From Brevibacillus reuszeri (lineage in GTDB: Bacteria; Bacillota; Bacilli; Brevibacillales; Brevibacillaceae), in NCBI RefSeq assembly GCF_001187725.1, contig NZ_LGIQ01000017.1:62001-126000 (forward strand): a stretch of 64,000 bases of DNA. Direction: 5' to 3'. Shown one piece after another: positions 24,760 to 31,913 of this stretch. The translations under genes and the position numbers were made by a program. The number at the start of each line of letters is the position of its first letter. The stretch's first letter is position 1. Below the pieces are notes generated by a model. It was given only the letters and a program-made list of their open reading frames with translations. It was not told the origin of the DNA and did not search any database.

Positions 24760-25578
24760 GTGAAGACTGCGCTTTTTTACAAGAACCCGAAAACACTGCT
24801 TAATAAAGGAAGCGGATTTTTATCTGATTACACCCACTCCCTAAATCCGTATACCGGATGCTCGTTCGCCTGTTCCTACTGTTATGTCAGGCAAATGCCT
24901 GTATCGCTTTTTCGCGAGCAGCCCTGGGGAACATGGGTCGATATCAAGCAGGAGGCCGCCACGCTGTTGCGCAAGGAGCTTCAGCGGGCAAAAGCCAAGG
25001 GCAAGGTCACTATTTTTATGTCCTCTGCTACTGATCCGTATCAGCCAATCGAGCAAAAGGAAGAGGTTACTCGATCACTGCTTAAGGTCATGGCCGAGGA
25101 GCCGCCTGATTTTCTTCTGGTGCAAACCCGCAGTCCACTCGTCCGGCGTGATATTGATCTGCTCCAGCTTTTGCAAGACCGCGTGCGTGTCAGCATGACC
25201 GTAGAGACTGATTTGGATGACATACGCAAGCACTTTTCTCCCCAGGCTCCGCCAATACAAGCTCGCCTCAAGACCCTGCAGCTCTTAGCTGAGGCTGGAA
25301 TCCCTACACAAGCCACAATCGCTCCTGTTTTGCCGAGCAGTGAGGCATTTGCTCATCGCTTGCGCCCACTGGTTAACCGTGTTTGTCTTGACGATTTTTA
25401 TATGGGGGATGGCAGTGGAGGCCAGCGAACGAAAAAATTGGGGATTGCCTCACTCTATGAAGCACTGGGTAAACCTGAATGGTATGAACCGACCGCCTAC
25501 CAGCTCGTGTATGAACGTCTTCTCCGTGTCTTCGACGCGGAGGAAGTGTATGTGAGTCAAAAAGGCTTTGCTCCGTAA
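24760..25578 (+). CDS. radical SAM protein, COG1533/Rv2578c type (SPL-like)
   Basis: The protein has 272 residues from GTG 24760 with AAGGAGA upstream. The radical SAM cluster motif CxxxCxxC is present as C34, C38, C41 in NPYTGCSFACSYCYVR. Other family marks are FMSSATDPYQPIE, LLVQTRSPLVRRDIDLL and VSMTVETD. The family, sometimes called DNA repair photolyase, is related to spore photoproduct lyase, but most members have no proven reaction. It is the third gene of the ogt operon, which is the best clue to a nucleic-acid repair role. Confidence 0.88.
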   Translation: MKTALFYKNPKTLLNKGSGFLSDYTHSLNPYTGCSFACSYCYVRQMPVSLFREQPWGTWVDIKQEAATLLRKELQRAKAKGKVTIFMSSATDPYQPIEQKEEVTRSLLKVMAEEPPDFLLVQTRSPLVRRDIDLLQLLQDRVRVSMTVETDLDDIRKHFSPQAPPIQARLKTLQLLAEAGIPTQATIAPVLPSSEAFAHRLRPLVNRVCLDDFYMGDGSGGQRTKKLGIASLYEALGKPEWYEPTAYQLVYERLLRVFDAEEVYVSQKGFAP

Positions 25579-25682
25579 GCGGGAAGCAGGTTTGTTCTCT
25601 CCCTAACATTGGCAACTGTGGCGGATTGTGATATCTTCTAGCCATAGAGAACTGTTATCTCAACGGGAAAAGAGGAGTTGCC

Positions 25683-26390
25683 TTGACGACTACCATTTTG
25701 TTGTTTGCTGGCCTTGCCGAGCGAGCCAATGTTCGAGAAATACAATTGACCCTGCCAGAAAATACGAATGTCCGTGATCTCCTGCAGCTGGTCGGGGAGC
25801 AATACCCAGCCCTCTCCCCTCTGCTAGGCAGCTGCTTTGTTTCGATTAATCATGAATACGCTACGCCAGATAGAGTTATCCAGCCAGATGATGAAATCGC
25901 CCTGCTCCCTCCAGTGAGTGGCGGTGAGGAAGAGCCTCGCTTTGCGATTACAAGGGAGCCGCTTCATGCAGACAAGCTGATTCGACTGGTCAGCAATCCG
26001 CATGCGGGAGCAATTCTCACTTTTGTTGGAACCGTACGTGAATTTACTCATGGTCAGCGGACCGTCTATCTCTCTTACGAAGCGTACGAACCAATGGCCG
26101 TTGAAAAAATGAAGCAGGTGGCAGCGGAGATCGAGGAGCGCTGGCCTGATGCCGAGGTCGCCATGCACCATCGGATCGGGGATTTGGCTGTTGAAGAGAT
26201 CGCTGTGGTTGTCGCAGTTGCGACTGCACACCGCAATGAATCCTTTGAAGCTGGGCGCTATGCCATCGAGCGCTTGAAGCAGATCGTGCCGATTTGGAAA
26301 AAAGAAATGTGGGAAGATGGAAGCGAATGGAAGGGACATCAGCAGGGTCCCTGGAACCCCTTGGAGATGACGGAAGGAAAGGTGGAATAA
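25683..26390 (+). CDS. MoaD-MoaE fusion (molybdopterin synthase, both subunits)
   Basis: The protein has 235 residues from TTG 25683 with GAGGAG upstream. Residues 1-81 are a beta-grasp MoaD domain ending ALLPPVSGG, the Gly80-Gly81 that must carry the thiocarboxylate. Residues 85-235 are MoaE (GAILTFVGTVREFTHGQ, YLSYEAYEPMA, HRIGDLAVEEIAV, catalytic-type lysines in VPIWKKEMWEDG). Free MoaD needs an exposed C-terminal Gly, so the fusion should need cleavage after Gly81, as reported for mycobacterial MoaX. The downstream moeB starts 4 bases later. Confidence 0.92.
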   Translation: MTTTILLFAGLAERANVREIQLTLPENTNVRDLLQLVGEQYPALSPLLGSCFVSINHEYATPDRVIQPDDEIALLPPVSGGEEEPRFAITREPLHADKLIRLVSNPHAGAILTFVGTVREFTHGQRTVYLSYEAYEPMAVEKMKQVAAEIEERWPDAEVAMHHRIGDLAVEEIAVVVAVATAHRNESFEAGRYAIERLKQIVPIWKKEMWEDGSEWKGHQQGPWNPLEMTEGKVE

Positions 26391-26394
26391 CCCC

Positions 26395-27420
26395 GTGGAT
26401 ACCCGCTATTCTCGCCAGATCTTGTTTGCTCCGATCGGGCGAAGTGGACAGGAGAAGCTCGGGCAAAGCCGTGTCGCCATCGTCGGGATGGGAGCACTCG
26501 GAACCGTCTTGTCCAATCATATGGTCCGTGCCGGAGTCGGCTTTGTCCGCCTGATTGACCGTGATTTTGTAGAGCCAAGCAATTTGCAGCGTCAAATGCT
26601 CTACGATGAGTCGGATGCAGCCGAGCATTTGCCAAAAGCGATTGCTGCCCACGCCAAGCTGAGTAAAATCAATTCGCAAGTGTCTATCGAGCCGATTGTT
26701 GCCGATCTGACTGCATACAATGCGGAGCAATATTTGACAGACGTCGATCTTGTGCTCGATGCTACCGATAACTTTCAAGTTCGCTACCTTGTCAACGATG
26801 TTTGTGTCAAGCACGGCATTCCTTGGGTGTACGGCGGGGCAGTCAGTGCGACTGGCACCTTTACCGCGATTCGCCCGGGAACAACCCCTTGCCTGCGCTG
26901 TCTGTTTCCGGAGGCTCCGAACCCGGGAGAAATGGCAACCTGTGATACGGCCGGTGTCATCGGTCCGATTATTCATATCGTTGCTTCTTATCAGGCAACC
27001 GAGGCTTTCAAGCTGCTGGTAGGCGCAACCGACGCGCTCAATCCAAACCTTGAGCACTTTGAGATTTGGAACAATCGCCATCAGCAAATCAAGGTTGCAA
27101 ATGGCCGCCGTGCAGATTGTCCAGCATGTGGACATCGCGAATTTGCCTTTTTACAGCCGGATACACAGGAAGGACAAGCTGTTTCGCTGTGTGGACGCGA
27201 TACGGTGCAAATCTCTCCTTCTGCAAAGGTCTCGCTCGATCTCGATGCGCTTGCAGAGCGTCTGGCCCCGCTTGGTCAGATCGAGCGCAATAAATTTTTG
27301 CTGCGCTTTCGGGTCGAGCCATATACGCTTGTCGTTTTCCCTGATGGACGCGTGCTCGTCCAAGGAACGGACGACAGCAGCCTGGCTCGTACCTTGCATG
27401 CGAAATATATTGGAGCTTAA
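26395..27420 (+). CDS. moeB: MoeB/ThiF-family adenylyltransferase
   Basis: The protein has 341 residues from GTG 26395. The E1-like domain carries the nucleotide loop VGMGALGT (30-37), RLIDRDFVEPSNLQRQ, DATDNFQVRYLVND, and zinc-binding cysteines in CLRCLFPEA and CPACGH. The catalytic-type CDTAG follows MAT. A ThiF-like tail of ~85 residues (LCGRDTVQI; RVLVQGTDD) replaces a rhodanese domain. It adenylates the MoaD C-terminus; the operon link to the MoaD-MoaE fusion makes this its likely substrate. Confidence 0.92.
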   Translation: MDTRYSRQILFAPIGRSGQEKLGQSRVAIVGMGALGTVLSNHMVRAGVGFVRLIDRDFVEPSNLQRQMLYDESDAAEHLPKAIAAHAKLSKINSQVSIEPIVADLTAYNAEQYLTDVDLVLDATDNFQVRYLVNDVCVKHGIPWVYGGAVSATGTFTAIRPGTTPCLRCLFPEAPNPGEMATCDTAGVIGPIIHIVASYQATEAFKLLVGATDALNPNLEHFEIWNNRHQQIKVANGRRADCPACGHREFAFLQPDTQEGQAVSLCGRDTVQISPSAKVSLDLDALAERLAPLGQIERNKFLLRFRVEPYTLVVFPDGRVLVQGTDDSSLARTLHAKYIGA

Positions 27421-27442
27421 TCGCTCTGTTGCTACTATGAAC

Positions 27443-27480
27443 AAAGACGTCTTTATTCTTGAAAGGCGTCTTTGTTTTTT
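27443..27480 (+). terminator. terminator of the moaDE-moeB operon
   Basis: AAAGACG / CGTCTTT hairpin followed by GTTTTTT. Confidence 0.8.
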
Positions 27481-27507
27481 GTTGTTGTTCGTGGCTTCAG
27501 TGGTGGG

Positions 27508-27615
27508 GAGGAAACAGGAGAAAACGCTCCAGGTACTTGGGCCTCTAGCGGGGAGGGAGCACTGTCCGCTTCCGTGGGAGTCCCAAAGACCTTCGCTATT
27601 TTCTCCTGTTTCCTC
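27508..27615. repeat. 108-bp palindromic repeat (copy C, core deleted)
   Basis: Terminal inverted repeats GAGGAAACAGGAGAAAA (27508-27524) and 27599-27615 match perfectly over 17 bases and are close relatives of the copy A ends. TCCCAAAG near 27581 is also shared, but the central GAAAC stem of copies A and B is missing. Confidence 0.8.
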
Positions 27616-27753
27616 TCCCAGCTGTACAGATATTCAAAGCGTTAAAGGACATAGCTTGTTCAATCATAGGTGGAGGTTGTGATTAGAGAGCACAGCGGAG
27701 CATTTTTCAGAGCTATAGGAATCGAGCAGTTCGCTTCAAAAACAGCGAAAGCT

Positions 27754-27932
27754 CTTTGGGATACCAACCAAGGCGCAGAGGAAAAAACGAAACACGCCTT
27801 TAAGCGTCCACCTCTGCGAGACCCCTTGATACATCCACTTTGGACGCGGTTTCGTTTTTTCCTCGGAGCCGGGCTCGGATACTCCCAGCTAGTATCCCTA
27901 GAAGCTAGAGCGTTTTCTCCTCTTTCCTCCCC
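27754..27932. repeat. palindromic repeat (copy B, inverted relative to A)
   Basis: The reverse complement aligns with copy A over most of its length, including the shared stretch GAAACCGCGTCCAAAGTGG and the AGAGGTGGACGCTTAA block. The inner stem is perfect over 16 bases (GAGGAAAAAACGAAAC, 27778-27793, with 27849-27864). The end near 27932 keeps the GAGGAAA-type terminus; the opposite terminus is lost. Confidence 0.82.
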
Positions 27933-27993
27933 TCCACCAATAGCAACGATCAAGTATTCTTTCATTCTTTCGTCTGACCGCTGAGGTACCTTG

Positions 27994-28050
27994 CCATGCG
28001 CTCCAGATTTAATAAGCATCGCAATTATTAATCCCAATACGTACAAAAAG
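27994..28050 (+). repeat. 57-bp dispersed repeat, copy 1
   Basis: Begins CCATGCGCTCCAGA and ends in a CAAAAAG tract. It aligns without gaps to 40047-40103 at roughly 80 percent identity, in the same orientation. The 3' end merges into the histidine-kinase terminator. Confidence 0.7.
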
Positions 28051-28080
28051 TCCCCTTTCCTCTACGAATGGGGACTTTTT
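28045..28080 (-). terminator. terminator overlapping the histidine-kinase stop
   Basis: AAAAAGTCCCC / GGGGACTTTTT perfect 11-bp stem. The kinase stop codon (28062) lies inside it. Confidence 0.88.
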
Positions 28081-29144
28081 GTATCCGCTGCTGCAATCGG
28101 CAATCGGACAGTAAAGGTCGTACCTTCTCCAAAGTGACTTTTCACTGTAATCGTGCCCTTATGCATGTCGATAATCTTTTGAACGATGGAAAGACCAAGA
28201 CCGCTGCCACCCTTGCCCCGGTTGCGTGATTTATCCGCTTTGAAGAATCGCTCGAATATTCTCCCCTGATCCTCCTCGGTAATTCCGATCCCAGTATCTG
28301 ATACATGGACAACCAGATCATTTTCTTCTCGATTCAGCTGAACCGAGATTGTCCCGCCTGCTGGAGTAAATTTGATGGCGTTGCTAATCAGATTCATCCA
28401 TACCTGACTGAGCATATCTTCATCAGCTGTTATTTCTGCCTTTTCCAAATCAACATCCATCTCGATTTCTTGCTCCAGCCATTGCGGCTCACAAGCCAAA
28501 ATAATTCCCCGAATCTGCAAATCCAGGCGATATTTCTTACGTTCGAGCGGCTGTTGCACTGCTTCAAGGGAGGATAGTCTCAGCAGATTGTCACTTAGCT
28601 TGGAGAGTCTTTTGCTCTCTGTTTCAATGATCTCCAAATAGTGCAAACGCTGCTGATGCGTGAGCTGCTCATTGTGCAAGGCGCGGGCAAACCCGCTAAT
28701 CGAGGTCAGTGGAGACTGAATTTCATGTGATACGTTCGAGATAAACTCCTGCTTCATCTGCTCCATCTGGTTCAGCTGCTCCGCCATGTGATTGAAGCCA
28801 TCGATGAGTTCACCCCATTCACGATTCAGCTTAAAATCGAGATTTACCTTAAAGTCACCCTTTGCGATCCGGTTGATCGCATTGCGAAAAGCATCGAAAA
28901 AATCGTATTGTCTCGGCTTTCTGAATCTGATGATCACCGCCAGCATGAAAAACAAGACAAAGCTAAGGAACGTGTTTATGATTCCCTTGAAGTATTCAGA
29001 TAGATGTAGATCGACATTATTATAGAAGAAATTCGTTAGCCAATACGCAAGTGACCAGCATAGTGCCATGACCAGCATAAAACCGATGAATCCAAGCACC
29101 CTGAGAAAAAACACTTTCCACGAGTGAACCGGGTTTCTGCTCAT
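28062..29144 (-). CDS. sensor histidine kinase with very short external loop
   Basis: The protein has 360 residues. Two transmembrane helices (about 11-38 and 53-74) are joined by only ~14 residues. A HAMP-like region (75-130) leads to the HisKA phosphorylation site His140 (NVSHEIQSPLTS) and an HATPase domain with WMNLISNAIKFTP, DTGIGI and GGSGLGLSI. The tiny loop suggests sensing within the membrane or through a partner protein. The ATG overlaps the response-regulator stop, and the BmrA-like exporter is first in the same operon, so drug-responsive control of export is a sensible inference. Confidence 0.93.
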   Translation of the reverse strand: MSRNPVHSWKVFFLRVLGFIGFMLVMALCWSLAYWLTNFFYNNVDLHLSEYFKGIINTFLSFVLFFMLAVIIRFRKPRQYDFFDAFRNAINRIAKGDFKVNLDFKLNREWGELIDGFNHMAEQLNQMEQMKQEFISNVSHEIQSPLTSISGFARALHNEQLTHQQRLHYLEIIETESKRLSKLSDNLLRLSSLEAVQQPLERKKYRLDLQIRGIILACEPQWLEQEIEMDVDLEKAEITADEDMLSQVWMNLISNAIKFTPAGGTISVQLNREENDLVVHVSDTGIGITEEDQGRIFERFFKADKSRNRGKGGSGLGLSIVQKIIDMHKGTITVKSHFGEGTTFTVRLPIAAADTKSPHS

Positions 29145-29818
29145 TGGTCCAGCTCCAGTCGATAGCCCAATCCGCGAACCGTTCGAATCAAAAAGCTGTA
29201 TTCTTCCTGTGGGAACCTCTCGCGCAGTCGATTAATATGAACATCAACGGTCCGCTCATTCCCTTCAAAATCATAGCCCCAAATTTGCTCGATCAGCTGC
29301 TCGCGAGTAATCGTTTTGCCCGGGTTGCTGCCTAGTTTGAACAGGAGCTCGAATTCTTTTAGCGGAATCGTCAGCGGTTTGCTTCCCTTGGTCATTTCAA
29401 ACGTTTTTTTGTTCAAATGCAGCTGCCCAATCTGCACGGTATGGGAAGACTCGATCCGATAACGCTTCAGCAGCGCTTTTACCCGAACGACCAGCTCAGC
29501 GGGCTCGAACGGCTTGACGAGGTAGTCATCGGTTCCCAGCTCAAAGCCTTTGATTTTTTGTGAGGTCTCCCCTTTTGCAGTCAACATGAGCAGCGGGATA
29601 TCGGGATAAAATCGTCGCAACTCCCGGCACAGCTCCCATCCGTCCATATTCGGCATCATGATATCCAGAATGACGAGGTCTGCCAGAGCGGTAGCAAACA
29701 AGGAAAGAGCTTCTTCTCCGTCTCCCGCCTCGATGACTTCAAAGCCCTCCCTCTCCAGAAAGACATGGACCAGCTCGCGAATATGCGGATCGTCATCTAC
29801 TATCATCAGTCTGGTCAT
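29141..29818 (-). CDS. OmpR-type response regulator
   Basis: The protein has 225 residues from ATG 29818. The receiver domain carries the acidic pair near residue 8-10 (IVDDD), phosphoacceptor Asp52 in VILDIMMPNMDG, and Thr/Lys in LLMLTAKGE and YLVKPFEPAE. The C-terminal winged helix (KEFELLFKLGSNPGKTITREQLIEQIWGYDFEGNERTVDVHINRLRERF) is of PhoB/OmpR type. It lies 2 bases after the BmrA-like gene and overlaps the kinase start by 4 bases, so all three are one transcript. Confidence 0.96.
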   Translation of the reverse strand: MTRLMIVDDDPHIRELVHVFLEREGFEVIEAGDGEEALSLFATALADLVILDIMMPNMDGWELCRELRRFYPDIPLLMLTAKGETSQKIKGFELGTDDYLVKPFEPAELVVRVKALLKRYRIESSHTVQIGQLHLNKKTFEMTKGSKPLTIPLKEFELLFKLGSNPGKTITREQLIEQIWGYDFEGNERTVDVHINRLRERFPQEEYSFLIRTVRGLGYRLELDQ

Positions 29819-29820
29819 GG

Positions 29821-31575
29821 TTACACCCTCTCTTTTACGCGTAATTGCTGTGTAGCAAATTCATTGTACATAGGATGACTGTCGAATAGCTCATCATGCG
29901 TTCCCTTACCAGTAATTCGGCCTTTTTCCATGAACAGTATTTGGTCCGCATCAACGACTGTGGACAAGCGATGGGCAATCACGAGTGTCGTGCGTCCCTT
30001 CATTAAATTCTGAAGCGCCTGCTGCACGATGATTTCCGATTTGCTGTCCAAACTGGAGGTTGCCTCATCCAGCATGAGAATTTGCGGATCACGAAGCAGC
30101 GCTCTGGCAATGCCAATTCGTTGTCTCTGTCCTCCTGAGAGCTTGACACCTCGCTCTCCTACCTCGGTGTCATAGCCATCCAGGAATTCGGAAATGAACC
30201 CGTCGGCATAAGCCATTTCTCCTGCTTTTCGCAGCTCCTCTTCACTTACTTCACGAAAGACACCATAACAAATATTTTCACGGATCGTTCCGGCAATCAA
30301 TGGGCTTTCCTGTGACACATAACCGATTTTGCTTCTCCATGATGCCAGCGTATAGTCCTCTATCGATGTATCGCCCAGCTTGATTTGTCCTTGCTGCGGC
30401 AAGTAGTAGCGTTCAATCAAGGAAAAAAGCGTCGTTTTTCCGCTTCCGCTAGGTCCTACAATCGCATTTACTTTTCCTGCCTGAATGGTAAAGCTGACAT
30501 CATCCAAAATCGTTTCTCCATTTTCATAGGCAAAGCTCACATTCTCAACCTGGATAGGCAAGCTGGCATTTTCCAGCTTCTGACCGGATGTGTGGTCCTC
30601 CTCTGTTGCTTCTAACGTAGTAATCATTCGCTCTGTTGCCCCCATCGCCTTTTGCAGCTGGGTAAAGAAATGCGTAAATTGTCCAAGTGGCATCATGATT
30701 TGTACGAGGTACAGGATAAAAGCGACCAGCTCGCCAGCCGTCAAAGCACCAGATGATACACGCATGCCACCGTATCCCATAACCACGACGAGCAGCACCA
30801 TAATGACGAGGGAAATGAGCGGACCGATCATGGCCTGAACTCTGCCTTCCTTGACTCCAAATCGAAACAGTTTGTCGATGCCTTGCTTGCCACTTGCATA
30901 TTCGTGCGGTTCTGCGTTCGACGATTTTACGAGACGTATTTCAGACAATACTTGTGTCATGATCGTAGTAAAGCTGGCCGTTTCATCTTGCAGTCCTTTG
31001 GATATTTTGTACATTTGTCTGCCCAGCGGTACGAGAATCAGCAGCGCCAGGGGTACAGCAACCAGCATGGTCAACGTCATTTGCCAATCCAGGTAAAGCA
31101 AAGTAGCGATTGAACCGATAATAGAAATGGTTCCTGTAAAAAAGTTGGACAGATGATCGGTAATCAAACCTTTGACTACGCCTGTATCATTCGTCATCCG
31201 GCTGATTGTTTCCCCTGTCCGATGGTTATCGTAATACGGGACAGGCAGGACGAGCAGCTTTTTCCAGAGTCGATCCCGGAGTGCGGCGACGATGCTCTGT
31301 CCGACGTGGTTTAGCATGTAAATGGAGAGTCCGCTGGAAACCGCCTGCGCGATAAATGCTCCCGCCAAGAAAGCGATTTGTCCACTGCTGACAGATGAGA
31401 GCGCAAAGCCATCGATCAGATCCTTGGTGAAGAGCGGGATAGCCAGGCTCACGAGTGTTGTTGCAATGCTAAGGAAGAGCGCCGTCCCCAGCATCAGCTT
31501 GGAGGGATTCGTTTCCTTTATTAATTGAAAGAACGGACGCAGCTTACCTGACGTACTGCTTTGTTTGGTTTTCAT
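29821..31575 (-). CDS. bmrA: BmrA-like multidrug ABC exporter
   Basis: A half-transporter of 584 residues: six transmembrane helices in residues 25-310, then the ATPase domain with Walker [10 protein letters not shown] (374-382), signature LSGGQ (479-483), Walker B with catalytic Glu in [10 protein letters not shown] (501-510) and an H-loop in IAHRLSTV. It resembles Bacillus BmrA along its whole length ([29 protein letters not shown]), so it probably works as a homodimer exporting hydrophobic drugs. It heads a three-gene operon with a two-component system, unlike B. subtilis bmrA as I remember it. Confidence 0.92.
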   Translation of the reverse strand: MKTKQSSTSGKLRPFFQLIKETNPSKLMLGTALFLSIATTLVSLAIPLFTKDLIDGFALSSVSSGQIAFLAGAFIAQAVSSGLSIYMLNHVGQSIVAALRDRLWKKLLVLPVPYYDNHRTGETISRMTNDTGVVKGLITDHLSNFFTGTISIIGSIATLLYLDWQMTLTMLVAVPLALLILVPLGRQMYKISKGLQDETASFTTIMTQVLSEIRLVKSSNAEPHEYASGKQGIDKLFRFGVKEGRVQAMIGPLISLVIMVLLVVVMGYGGMRVSSGALTAGELVAFILYLVQIMMPLGQFTHFFTQLQKAMGATERMITTLEATEEDHTSGQKLENASLPIQVENVSFAYENGETILDDVSFTIQAGKVNAIVGPSGSGKTTLFSLIERYYLPQQGQIKLGDTSIEDYTLASWRSKIGYVSQESPLIAGTIRENICYGVFREVSEEELRKAGEMAYADGFISEFLDGYDTEVGERGVKLSGGQRQRIGIARALLRDPQILMLDEATSSLDSKSEIIVQQALQNLMKGRTTLVIAHRLSTVVDADQILFMEKGRITGKGTHDELFDSHPMYNEFATQQLRVKERV

Positions 31576-31913
31576 CTCTTTTATATCTCCTATTCCTCTT
31601 TACTTACTCGCGGGCAGGAATTGCACCGCATTTTATATGGCGACATCAATCGCGTGCTTCTTCCTGCTAATGAAACGATACCGTATGAATGTAAACGAAA
31701 TATAAACGGGATAATACAGGAAGTCTGGAAATTTTCCTTTCCTTTTTGCAGGAAAATGGCTTCGGCGTTTTTTCTTCCGTGATTTTGTATAGAAATGATG
31801 AATTTGGGGTAGAAGACGAGAAACAAATCGAGTATAATAGGGTCGTGATGAAGAAGAAACGAAACTATGTTTCATCTGATGAAACTCCAAGTAACAATAG
31901 GGAGGTTGTATAC
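31576..31913. other. 338-base divergent regulatory region (bmrA operon / aconitase)
   Basis: The spacer is AT-rich and holds the promoters of both units. A TATAAT at 31833-31838 lies 81 bases before the aconitase start, without a good -35. The 17-bp palindrome at 31869-31885 lies between it and the ribosome site. In-frame ATG codons upstream of 31914 are not supported by ribosome sites. No further gene seen. Confidence 0.6.
31869..31885. promoter_or_regulatory. 17-bp palindromic operator upstream of aconitase
   Basis: GTTTCATCTGATGAAAC is a perfect 8-1-8 palindrome, placed about 24 bases past the likely start of transcription. The identical 17-mer occurs at 43828-43844, over the promoter of an IclR-family gene, making IclR the candidate binder. 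Confidence 0.7.

Larger units (their letters stand above)
27421..28061. other. 641-base gene-free region rich in palindromes
   Basis: The stretch between moeB and the histidine kinase holds a terminator, two copies of the palindromic repeat family (27508-27615, 27754-27932) and a 57-bp dispersed repeat (27994-28050). Overlapping open frames here are fully explained by the repeats, and I see no ribosome site supporting any of them. Confidence 0.75.

Noticed and set aside
26044-27135. 363-codon minus-strand frame opposite moaDE/moeB
   Set aside because: Shadow of two well-supported genes; no start signal or domain.
27660-28046. Overlapping open frames on both strands (104 and 128 codons) in the repeat region
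   Set aside because: Explained by the palindromic repeat and the 57-bp repeat; no conserved protein pattern.
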